Origin: CAMDWQ01 sp964543965
GTDB lineage: Bacteria; Omnitrophota; Gorgyraeia; 2-02-FULL-51-18
Length of the DNA: 11,162 nt
Assembly: GCA_964543965.1 (NCBI GenBank)
Contig: CAZJAX010000063.1
Coordinates: forward strand, 1-11,162
Reading direction: 5' to 3'
Shown here: piece by piece, positions 1 through 7,097 of the stretch
Layout: every line of letters starts with the position of its first letter
How positions within the stretch are numbered: the stretch's first letter is position 1
The notes under the pieces: model-generated
Database searches by the model: none
The model's input: only the letters and a program-made list of their open reading frames with translations
What the model was told of the DNA's origin: nothing
Position numbers and translations under genes: made by a program

Positions 1-3000
1 CCTTCTCAACGTCGGATCTTCTGGCGCGCCTGGATCGTGCGGGGATCAAGCATCCCGAGTCGATCTCCATCGACGATCTGGCCCGTTACAACCTGAGGCG
101 CCATACGTTCGAGGGTCTGGAGAGATTCAGATCGCAGAAAAAAGTACGCCTGATCCTGACCGGCGCTTATCTGGACGACTGCTGTGCGGCCGTATTAGCC
201 GCGATCCGTGACTATGCTTCGGAACACCCTGATCAGACGTTCGAGGTGTCTCTTCCGCTGGAACTGATCCACTATCCGGAAAAAATTACAGGGGTAGATT
301 CGGAAACGGAGGACAAAGCGGGCTACGCGAAGCTGAATCTGCAATTCATTCTGGGTGACAGCCACTCTTACAAGCTGACCGTCGACGGCAGCGTGATCTC
401 GGATATCCACGTCCCCGGAAAACCAGACAATTTGGTCATTAACGCCTGGTCCGACGGAAGCCGTATCCTTGAGCATCCGGCTGAACCCAAGACCAGCGCC
501 GCCCGCCTTTCAAAGTCGGTCAGCGTGCGTACCTACCAGCCGTCAGATATGGAAGCGATCCTTGACCTCTGGCAGACCGAGATCCGGCCGACGCAGGAGA
601 ACGCGCCTTCGCGCACGGAATTCAGAAGTTTTCTGAGCCGCCGCCTCGGAAATCCTCTCCAGCGTCTTTTTGTCGCCGTCGAAAGCGGCCAGGTCGTCGG
701 TTTCGCCAATACCGCCGCGAATCCTCAAGGAAGCCTCGGCATTATCAGCCAGATCGCCGTCAGACCCGATCACGTCGAGTGGAATGTTTATGAGCTCTTG
801 ACGGCGGAGGCGCTGGAATGGCTGAGGACGGTACCGACAGCCAAAGAGATCATGATCCCTACGAGGAACAAGGATTACGCAGCGGTGCTGACGGCTCTGG
901 ATTTCAAAGAAGTCATGCCGGGTCATTTTTCCCATCATCTGGCCAAAAAAAAACCGGCGCCTACCTATCTGCCTAAAGACGCCGCCGATTATCCGGCCGC
1001 CGTCGACGGAGAGTCTTTCGACCAGATCTCGAACCATCTTTATTATTGGTCCTATTTAAACCGACACGTTGCGCAATGGCGCTTCATCGCGGAAAACGCT
1101 ATGCCTGCTGTCGCGGCGCGCGCTTTGGCGAAAGCCTCTGATCCTCAAAGCCCTGTCATCGAGGTCGTCGTCGGAGGAGCCAGCACCGGCGAGGAGCTCG
1201 CGCGCGCGTATCACGAGATCATCTCCTGGCTCAAGAACGCGGGCTATTCGGTGGCCGCCAAACCGGGTGAGGCGGGATGGAGAGTCCGCGTCACAGGTTA
1301 CGAAACCAATCCTCAGGCGCTGGGTCTCGCGCGCGACAAGATCGCAGGAACGCGTCCGTTCGTCTGGAGCCTCCAAGACGGAACTTACCAGCGCGAGTCA
1401 ACGGTCGCTTATGCCGAGGCCGTCCTTTCGACGATCCGCGCGCACGCCGAATCGTTCAAGGCCGATGCATCCATGGTCGAGATGAGCATTTTGGATCCGA
1501 AATTCTTAGAAAGCGCTCCGGATCCGGAGATCGCGATCTTCAACAATGTGTTTTACCAGCTGCCCCATGACGACTCTCTGGGTCTTCAGATGACGTTATC
1601 TGAAATATGGAAAAATACCTGGATCTCTGTGACAGCCTCGGACGGCCAGTATTTCGGAAAACCGGATGCGGGACGGAAAAGAGAAGTCCTGTCTTTATTC
1701 CTCGATAAGGCCGGTCCTTACAGCGCGCAACCCAGCTATTTTCTAGCCAAGCCGGACGGAACCGGAGAGGGCGCCCGCTTTGCCATTGATCCTGTCCGGG
1801 CCGTCTCGGCCGCGTCTCTGAATCTTAATTTATCGGGCAATCCATCCCAGGATTTTGTGAAGGCCGGCACCCGGCCGCTTTTTGAACTTCAAAAGCAGAT
1901 GATGAAAAAGGTCAAAAAGCTTTTGGATGACGGTCAGATGGATGCCTTGACGGAACTAGTCAAAAAAATGTGGTGGACAGGTTTTCAGATCAGCCCGAAA
2001 AGCGCCGATGTTCTTGAGCGGTACGGGATCATGAACGCCGCGGATCAGACGTACATTGACGGCGCTTACGGGTCGCTCAAAGAGTATATCTCCTATTGGG
2101 GGGATGACGAGTCAAAACCCGTCGTGTACATTTCGCGGGGCAGGATCAACGAGGGGGCCAAGGACGACGGAGCGCGTCTAAGCGGAAGCGCGGCTTACAA
2201 ATTACGGGGCTTCACTCTCTATTTACCTGCCTATCTGGAGGACCAGCTGAATATCCGCTGGGGGATGTACGACGGCGCGGCGAAGGTTTACACGCGCTCC
2301 TCTAAGATCAAAGGACGCGACGACCACAATTTTATCGAGTTCGCCGGCAGCAAGGATCCGCGCAAGGTCCTGACGATCTTCTTTCGCGATAAGGGGTTCG
2401 ACGTCCTTCTGCAAAGTCCGGATCATCCGGATGAGAACTTTTTTCTGGATGCGGCCCGATCGGGCGTTTTGGCCGAATATGCCGTCGGCCGCAATTTTCA
2501 TGATGACGTTTTGGGTATTCCAAGGACATTGGGTCCGGCCCGTGCCCGCGCGGTCAGAGACTTTCTGCTGACTCTTGATTCCAAGGGTCTCGCCAGCCGG
2601 AGAGATGGTTCCAACAATCTCGGCTTGCGCGCGGCCACGCTGCGGGTGCCGCAAGAGGTGGTGGGCGGTTCGACTCTTGTGCGTATGCTCGCCGAGCGCG
2701 AAGGCCGGTCTCGGTTCGTGCTTTTGCAGGACCGGCTGAACCCCGACAAATTCATCGTTTTTGAGTCGACAGTCGAATCCCTCATCGATTCTTCCAACGG
2801 AGCGTCTATCCCCACGAGAGAGCAGAAAGACGACACAAAGACGGTGATTCCCTCCGATTATGAGCCTTTAGCCCTTTTGCTCTCAAGCGCGAGCCGGAAG
2901 CTTCTGCACACCGTCAAAGCCGAAGGTTCCGTTTTCTATCCTCTGCGGCGCGAGAAAACAATAAAGCATGAGATGGGTTTCCCCAGGAAGGAACGCTATT

Positions 3001-6000
3001 CCATCATCAAAGTAAGCCATTCGACCTCTGTGTCCTTGTCGGGTTCCAAAGGGACAGGCCGTCACGACGGCTCACATCGGGCGGGGGATCAGACCGGGTA
3101 TCCGGTCTTCGTCTTCAAAACAGATATCGCGGAGGATGAGCCTATTCCGTCTTCTGTGGGACTCAGCTCAGCCGGCACGTCTTACCTTCTGTTCGAAAGA
3201 TCCGCGCTCTCGGATTGGCCGGCATTTCTCGGCTATGAGGCGGATGCCCAATACCGTTATTTCAAACGCCTAAAAGGTTTTCACAAAGAAGGCGGAAAAA
3301 CCTACGCCGTTTATCGTCTTTTAGATGCAGCGGATCCGGAATATCTGCTGCAAGCGCGAATGGACGGAGACGATTATTTTCGGATCGCTGAGGTGGCTTG
3401 GGCTGCGGGTCCTTTGAAAGGCCAAGAGGTCCGGATGCGCGGAAGGATCACGCTTTCCACACTGGCAGGCAAATACGGCCGCCGCGGAAGCCCGGTCGAG
3501 ATCCCCGAAAGCATTCAGAACGAATTTACGCCGGATACGACCGATCCCCAGGTACGCAAGTCGCGCTTTTTGACCCCTCAGCTGGCATTTGACCAAGAAC
3601 AGATGCCGATTCTTGAGCCTGGAGATGCGGCGCAGATCACGGAGTCCGGGTTTTCTTCCGCCGCGCGGACGGAACGCGCCGCTTTGGATGCTCTCGGGCA
3701 AGGAGCCCGTCTGGCGGGAGATCTGCCCAATTATTCGGCGACGGACGCTCAGCTGGGCGCATGGCGCGACCGGGTCATCAAGATCCGGGAGGATGTCGCG
3801 CTATGGAAAAGTTTTTTCCAGAACGTCGGACGGGACGACGCAGGATTCGCGGAGCTGAAAGCCAGGATCGATGAAGCGCTCGCCCGGGCAGGATCCGATT
3901 TTGAAGAGGCCCTTCTTTATAAGCTGACAGCGCCCCGCTCGTTTATCGTCGGGCAAGCCTCGGCAGCTTTAAATACGGCCGCTGATCCCGGTCCAGAAGG
4001 TTTGATCGAGAGATCGTTCCTTTATCTCGAATCCACCCAGCAGCTCAAGAGACAAAACCGGTCTTCGTCAAGCGGCGGTAAGATCCTCCAGGCCGTCAGG
4101 CGTCTGATTCAGGATGTGGAAGTGACGAAGCAGGGAAGCCGCCTGGCGGCGAGGGTTTCAATTTTCAAATCAAAGCTCGATCCGGATATCGTGAAGTCTT
4201 TGAAGGATTTGGCCGTGTTGGTTAGAAGCAAGAAAGAATCGAGCGAAGTCGTCGTTTTATTGAAACGCTCGGATGCATTCAATTATGTGGGATCCGGTGA
4301 ATACGTCTACGCGGTTTCGCTCAAAGATCACCCCGGCCTTGTTTTCAAGATCTTCAAAAAATTCAATGATTATCACCGCGAATTAGGAACGATGGCAAAA
4401 ATATTTTCGCGGCAGGCGATACGGCCCCATGTGCGGACCCGCAACATCAGCGGCATCCCGATGAATTATCTGATCATCGACGATCAATCGGGAGAGAAAC
4501 CTATTTTATCTCCTTTTACATACTTTTCTATTGATAAAGAAGGATTCATTGTGGAGCCCCTCCTCTCAGATGACGTCGACTCCCAAGACGTCAGCCAAGT
4601 CCATATCGACCTCAGGTCGCTCGGGATCGATTGGGATGACGCTTATACCGGCCGGATGCCGTATTTCACCGGGACAAGGAAAGCCAAGACGTGGAATATC
4701 GGACGTTGGGGAGAGCATGCAGTGCTTCTGGATTTCGGAAGACTCGATTATCTCCAAGGAGCCCGTCTTGCGGTCAAGAACCTGGATGAATTCGTCGATC
4801 TCGACACGGCCATTTTCCGCCAGCTAGATCCGCTCATCCGCGAAAATATCCGCACCAATCCGGGCAGACCCGTCCTCGTGCTTTTGAGCGGCCAGGGGAA
4901 TGCGGGAAAATCGACGCTGGCCGATTCGATCAACCCCGAGACCGATACTCCCAAGTCGCAGTACGGCAAGAAGTACGTGAACCTCGGTCTTCCTTTATCC
5001 GGTACCGCCGAAGGGTACCGTTCCCGTGTTTTTGTCGTCGAGGGCGACAAGATCCACCGTCAGCTCGAAGCTTATAAAGCAGGCAGCGATCTGTATGACG
5101 AAGATACCCCTTGGGGCGCCGTGAGCGGCATCTTTCCGCCGAAGATCATGAATGACGAAAAGGCCTGGATCCTTGAGCAGCAATCTAAGGGCGAATACCC
5201 CTACCAGTCCTATTTGGCACATTTCATCCCCAATCTTTTCGACGAGTTGATCAGAAATTATCCTGATGCAGCGCCCGTCATTTTCTACGAAGAGGCGGGT
5301 TTGGAAACCTATGCCGGGAGCCTCGAAGCCTCCGGCGCAAGGCGCGAGACGCTCGTCATACGTGCCGTTCTTGAAGCCAGAGGCGACGATCGCGTGATGA
5401 AGGTCAGCGAACCGACCGTCTGGAAGAAGAGTGAAGGGAAGCCTGAAGGCGCCCGCCTGGCGGTCAGCCAAGCGTCTTTAGAAGCGCTTCTTCTTGAGCA
5501 GGTCTCGCGTCTTAAAGCGGGAGAAAATTCAGCCGAGTTTGCTTTATTCCTCTCGGGAGACAACCCTGATTATTTTTTCTTTTCAAAAGAATCCGCCACC
5601 GGCGCCGCAATCCGTGTCCGCGGGCAGACCGAACCGCTTATCACCGTCACGGGAAACCTCGACCAGATGCTTAAAGATCGCCGTGCTGCGGATCCGGCAG
5701 AGCATGCGCGTGAGGTTGGGCGGGGTCTGCTGGGGCTTCTTCAGATGGGCCGGCACGAAACCGACCGCGTATTGGCCTCCGATCCTGATCGAGCTCCGCT
5801 CGCGCATGCGGTGCCTCTTGCCGAGCTTCGGTCTGTTTCCGATGTGAATACATTTTCCGCACACGCTAATATCCTGCTCAACCAAATAGCGCATGTGCGC
5901 CGTAACCGCGCTTTTCAAGGCGATATTTTCTTTCTTGAAGGCATGGATGTCCTCGAGCCGTGGCAGCGGGAGATCATAGTCCAGACCGTCTCTGCCGCGA

Positions 6001-6464
6001 AAGCGGATAATTTCGTCAGAGCCGAGGGTCTGGAAAAATTCGACGGCGTCGTGATGAAGTATGTGGCCACGGACAACCTCGATGCGGTCCCCTCAGCCGG
6101 AGACGGCCGTACGCTGCTGATCCCGGTGACCGGCGTCACAGCCGATTCGCTTCTCGGCTGGTACAGCCTTTTTAAGATCGGCGGGACGCTGGGCGGTGTG
6201 TTCAGCGCCCATTACAAAGACCGCGCCATCGATTTCTCGAAGGTCAGCGCCGATAAGATCCCGATTCAGGCCGTAAACTTCTTTAAGACCCGCGGCGAGA
6301 AAGTCACACAGACTCTGCTTTTTGAAATGACCAAGGGCGATATCCGCGACTTGGGACTCCTGAAGGCCATCAGCTTCTACCTGCCTATGGCCCAGAGGAT
6401 CCCCATCGACGCGTTCGTCCAGGCCGCGCGCATGGCCGTCCAGCAGGTGGGTTCGGCGGCATAA
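1..6464 (+). CDS. giant modular protein, 3' part (5' partial)
   Basis: The reading frame is open from the window edge (first full codon at 3) to TAA at 6462-6464, about 2,153 residues, so the real start lies upstream. The only start-like codon before 500 is GTG at 246; it has no Shine-Dalgarno and would cut a segment that reads as normal protein. Residue numbers here count from GTG 246. Order of segments: unrecognised to 84; GNAT-like 92-233; CheR-like methyltransferase 240-505; unrecognised 509-640 and 642-1150; helical 1153-1295; protein-kinase-like 1297-1500; P-loop 1505-1735; unrecognised C-terminal 1740-2072. A motif of the form GARLA recurs at most of these boundaries. I see no membrane segment in the visible part, so a cytoplasmic or exported soluble protein is possible. 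The overall role is unknown. Giant modular proteins are known in Omnitrophota-like bacteria (from memory). The gene ends 13 nt before the pyr promoter, and no intrinsic terminator is visible between them. Confidence 0.85.
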   Translation, partial: FSTSDLLARLDRAGIKHPESISIDDLARYNLRRHTFEGLERFRSQKKVRLILTGAYLDDCCAAVLAAIRDYASEHPDQTFEVSLPLELIHYPEKITGVDSETEDKAGYAKLNLQFILGDSHSYKLTVDGSVISDIHVPGKPDNLVINAWSDGSRILEHPAEPKTSAARLSKSVSVRTYQPSDMEAILDLWQTEIRPTQENAPSRTEFRSFLSRRLGNPLQRLFVAVESGQVVGFANTAANPQGSLGIISQIAVRPDHVEWNVYELLTAEALEWLRTVPTAKEIMIPTRNKDYAAVLTALDFKEVMPGHFSHHLAKKKPAPTYLPKDAADYPAAVDGESFDQISNHLYYWSYLNRHVAQWRFIAENAMPAVAARALAKASDPQSPVIEVVVGGASTGEELARAYHEIISWLKNAGYSVAAKPGEAGWRVRVTGYETNPQALGLARDKIAGTRPFVWSLQDGTYQRESTVAYAEAVLSTIRAHAESFKADASMVEMSILDPKFLESAPDPEIAIFNNVFYQLPHDDSLGLQMTLSEIWKNTWISVTASDGQYFGKPDAGRKREVLSLFLDKAGPYSAQPSYFLAKPDGTGEGARFAIDPVRAVSAASLNLNLSGNPSQDFVKAGTRPLFELQKQMMKKVKKLLDDGQMDALTELVKKMWWTGFQISPKSADVLERYGIMNAADQTYIDGAYGSLKEYISYWGDDESKPVVYISRGRINEGAKDDGARLSGSAAYKLRGFTLYLPAYLEDQLNIRWGMYDGAAKVYTRSSKIKGRDDHNFIEFAGSKDPRKVLTIFFRDKGFDVLLQSPDHPDENFFLDAARSGVLAEYAVGRNFHDDVLGIPRTLGPARARAVRDFLLTLDSKGLASRRDGSNNLGLRAATLRVPQEVVGGSTLVRMLAEREGRSRFVLLQDRLNPDKFIVFESTVESLIDSSNGASIPTREQKDDTKTVIPSDYEPLALLLSSASRKLLHTVKAEGSVFYPLRREKTIKHEMGFPRKERYSIIKVSHSTSVSLSGSKGTGRHDGSHRAGDQTGYPVFVFKTDIAEDEPIPSSVGLSSAGTSYLLFERSALSDWPAFLGYEADAQYRYFKRLKGFHKEGGKTYAVYRLLDAADPEYLLQARMDGDDYFRIAEVAWAAGPLKGQEVRMRGRITLSTLAGKYGRRGSPVEIPESIQNEFTPDTTDPQVRKSRFLTPQLAFDQEQMPILEPGDAAQITESGFSSAARTERAALDALGQGARLAGDLPNYSATDAQLGAWRDRVIKIREDVALWKSFFQNVGRDDAGFAELKARIDEALARAGSDFEEALLYKLTAPRSFIVGQASAALNTAADPGPEGLIERSFLYLESTQQLKRQNRSSSSGGKILQAVRRLIQDVEVTKQGSRLAARVSIFKSKLDPDIVKSLKDLAVLVRSKKESSEVVVLLKRSDAFNYVGSGEYVYAVSLKDHPGLVFKIFKKFNDYHRELGTMAKIFSRQAIRPHVRTRNISGIPMNYLIIDDQSGEKPILSPFTYFSIDKEGFIVEPLLSDDVDSQDVSQVHIDLRSLGIDWDDAYTGRMPYFTGTRKAKTWNIGRWGEHAVLLDFGRLDYLQGARLAVKNLDEFVDLDTAIFRQLDPLIRENIRTNPGRPVLVLLSGQGNAGKSTLADSINPETDTPKSQYGKKYVNLGLPLSGTAEGYRSRVFVVEGDKIHRQLEAYKAGSDLYDEDTPWGAVSGIFPPKIMNDEKAWILEQQSKGEYPYQSYLAHFIPNLFDELIRNYPDAAPVIFYEEAGLETYAGSLEASGARRETLVIRAVLEARGDDRVMKVSEPTVWKKSEGKPEGARLAVSQASLEALLLEQVSRLKAGENSAEFALFLSGDNPDYFFFSKESATGAAIRVRGQTEPLITVTGNLDQMLKDRRAADPAEHAREVGRGLLGLLQMGRHETDRVLASDPDRAPLAHAVPLAELRSVSDVNTFSAHANILLNQIAHVRRNRAFQGDIFFLEGMDVLEPWQREIIVQTVSAAKADNFVRAEGLEKFDGVVMKYVATDNLDAVPSAGDGRTLLIPVTGVTADSLLGWYSLFKIGGTLGGVFSAHYKDRAIDFSKVSADKIPIQAVNFFKTRGEKVTQTLLFEMTKGDIRDLGLLKAISFYLPMAQRIPIDAFVQAARMAVQQVGSAA
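519..944 (+). other. GNAT acetyltransferase-like domain
   Basis: Residues 92-233 (from GTG 246) have the layout of a GNAT fold. An opening strand with the RTYQPSDM pattern is followed by a helix, then a strand pair around LFVAVESGQVVGFA, then the core strand IAVRPDH, a helix ELLTAEALEWL, and a final strand near LDFKEVM. The acetyl-CoA pyrophosphate loop, normally Q/R-x-x-G-x-G/A after the core strand, reads HVEWNVYE and has lost its glycines, so catalysis is doubtful. The segment starts right after the first GARLA-type motif. The fold call is inference from pattern only. Confidence 0.6.
963..1760 (+). other. CheR-like SAM-dependent methyltransferase domain
   Basis: Residues 240-505 resemble the catalytic part of CheR methyltransferases. 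The strand and loop EVVVGGASTGEELA (306-319) matches the CheR motif I pattern (GxSTGEE) that binds S-adenosylmethionine. VTGYETNPQALGLAR (349-363) matches the second strand with its acidic residue (E353), and IAIFNNVFYQL (429-439) resembles the strand ending in the conserved Asn of CheR. I see no CheR N-terminal helical domain and no chemotaxis genes nearby, so the target need not be a chemoreceptor. The segment is bounded on the right by a GARFA motif. Confidence 0.5.
4134..4748 (+). other. protein-kinase-like domain, probable pseudokinase
   Basis: Residues 1297-1501 carry landmarks of a protein-kinase fold in the right order. A glycine-rich loop VGSGEYVYAV starts at 1348, VFKIFK has the candidate ATP-anchoring Lys at 1368, a possible helix-C Glu is at 1379, an Asn is at 1484 in TWNIG, and LLDFG has the metal-binding Asp at 1496. 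The Asn-to-DFG spacing of 12 suits the family. The catalytic Asp expected five residues before Asn1484 is instead Lys1479, so phosphotransfer is doubtful. The next GARLA motif follows within about 10 residues of DFG, leaving no normal C-lobe. Fold assignment is inference. Confidence 0.5.
4758..5447 (+). other. P-loop NTPase/kinase-like domain
   Basis: Residues 1505-1734 contain a strand VLVLLS followed by a Walker A motif GQGNAGKST (1549-1557, bases 4890-4916), which fits GxxxxGK[ST]. A second strand VFVVEGD places an Asp at 1601 followed by KIHRQL, a layout like the D-x-x-R site of zeta-toxin and other small-molecule P-loop kinases. PVIFYEE further on may be the Walker B strand. The substrate cannot be told. 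It sits directly behind the kinase-like segment and is bounded on both sides by GARLA motifs. Confidence 0.6.
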
Positions 6465-6476
6465 TCCGATTACCGG

Positions 6477-6505
6477 TTGACAGCGGGTATCGCGGAGCGT
6501 ATACT
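6477..6505 (+). promoter_or_regulatory. sigma-70-type promoter of the pyr operon
   Basis: TTGACA at 6477-6482 and TATACT at 6500-6505 are separated by exactly 17 nt. The -35 box is perfect and the -10 box differs from TATAAT at one base. A start around 6511-6513 is predicted, giving a leader of about 55 nt before the pyrR ATG. It lies 13 nt past the stop codon of the upstream giant gene. This separates the two transcription units unless read-through occurs. Confidence 0.85.
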
Positions 6506-6527
6506 TTCAGAAATCATTTTAATTTCA

Positions 6528-6566
6528 CCTTTTAACCGGGTCCCTGAGAGGCCTGAAAAGGATAGC
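6528..6566 (+). promoter_or_regulatory. PyrR-binding RNA hairpin overlapping the pyrR Shine-Dalgarno
   Basis: CCTTTT (6528-6533) pairs perfectly with AAAAGG (6556-6561). An unpaired AAC (6534-6536) is followed by an upper stem CGGG (6537-6540) against CCTG (6552-6555, one G-U pair), a bulged T at 6541, and CC/GG closing the loop CTGAGA (6544-6549). Lower stem, A-rich 5' bulge and upper stem with GAGAGG are the layout of the known PyrR-binding element (consensus ARUCCNGNGAGGYU). The loop seems one base longer than that consensus. AAAAGGA (6556-6562) is also the ribosome-binding site, 4 nt from ATG 6567. Bound PyrR with UMP or UTP should therefore block translation. No terminator is present, which argues against attenuation. 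Confidence 0.82.
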
Positions 6567-7097
6567 ATGCACAAGCTTGTTTTAGACCAGCCTTCCATCG
6601 ACCGCGCCGTCATCCGCATGGCGCATGAAATTCTAGAAAAGAACAACGGCACGGAAAATATCTGTCTCGTCGGTATCCAGCGCCGCGGCGTCATTCTCGC
6701 TCAGCGCTTACGCGCCGAGATCCTGAAAATATCCAAGCACGAAGTCCCTGCCGGTATCCTCGACATCAATCTCTACCGCGACGACTTGACTTTGGCCGCC
6801 GAGCAGCCGGTGATCCATAAGACCGAGATCAATTTCGACCTCCAGAACAAGATCGTCGTGCTTGTTGACGACGTGCTCTACACCGGCCGCACCATCCGCG
6901 CTGCGCTCGACGCGCTCACGGATTTCGGCCGCCCGAAGCGCATCGAATTGGCCGTCCTCATCGACCGCGGGCACCGGGAGCTTCCTATCCGCGCGGATTT
7001 CGTCGGCAAAAACATTCCGACCAGCGAGAACGAGATCGTGCACGTGCATTTTACCGAGATCGACAAGAAAGAAGAAGTCGTCGTGGGTGTCCGATGA
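6567..7097 (+). CDS. pyrR: PyrR, pyr operon RNA-binding regulator / uracil phosphoribosyltransferase
   Basis: PyrR binds pyr mRNA in a uridine-nucleotide-dependent way and, in many bacteria, also converts uracil plus PRPP to UMP. The 176-residue protein has the family length. It shows the helix with HEILEKN (20-26), the hood segment LVGIQRRGVILA (34-45), LYRDDL (69-74), the PRPP-binding motif VLVDDVLYTGRT (98-109), and the closing GHRELPIRADFVGKNIPTS block typical of PyrR. The start is ATG 6567, because family members begin a few residues before the DQxxIDRA helix and because the promoter and hairpin occupy the alternative upstream extension (TTG at 6477). It is first in the operon and overlaps pyrB by ATGA. 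Expression is likely autoregulated through the hairpin that hides its ribosome-binding site. Confidence 0.95.
   Translation: MHKLVLDQPSIDRAVIRMAHEILEKNNGTENICLVGIQRRGVILAQRLRAEILKISKHEVPAGILDINLYRDDLTLAAEQPVIHKTEINFDLQNKIVVLVDDVLYTGRTIRAALDALTDFGRPKRIELAVLIDRGHRELPIRADFVGKNIPTSENEIVHVHFTEIDKKEEVVVGVR

Larger units (their letters stand above)
495..5462 (+). repeat. dispersed GARLA-type peptide motif, seven copies
   Basis: Within the large reading frame the copies are SAARLS (495-512), GARFA (1770-1784), GARLS (2169-2183), GARLA (3702-3716), GSRLA (4134-4148), GARLA (4758-4772) and GARLA (5448-5462). Gaps between them are about 130 to 510 residues. They flank each segment that can be given a fold. 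Four are preceded by Gln or Glu, and the codons are similar between copies (GGN-GCC-CGN-CTN-GCG in three of them). The role is unknown: linker, processing site or recombination scar. Confidence 0.7.

Noticed and set aside
246..248. GTG as the start of the giant gene
   Set aside because: The frame is open to the window edge, the preceding residues read as normal protein, and no Shine-Dalgarno precedes the GTG.
5583..5918. Antisense frames opposite the end of the giant gene
   Set aside because: Arg- and His-rich reading typical of antisense shadows, with no start signal.
6465..6476. Intrinsic terminator after the giant gene
   Set aside because: The 12-nt gap has no stem followed by a T run; the next stem (6528-6561) is the PyrR element and is followed by a start codon, not T residues.
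6528..6561. The hairpin as a transcription terminator or attenuator
   Set aside because: No T tract follows and the 3' strand is the pyrR ribosome-binding site.
6477..6566. N-terminal extension of PyrR from TTG 6477
   Set aside because: It would translate the -35 and -10 boxes and the hairpin; PyrR proteins normally begin at the position of ATG 6567, which has a Shine-Dalgarno.
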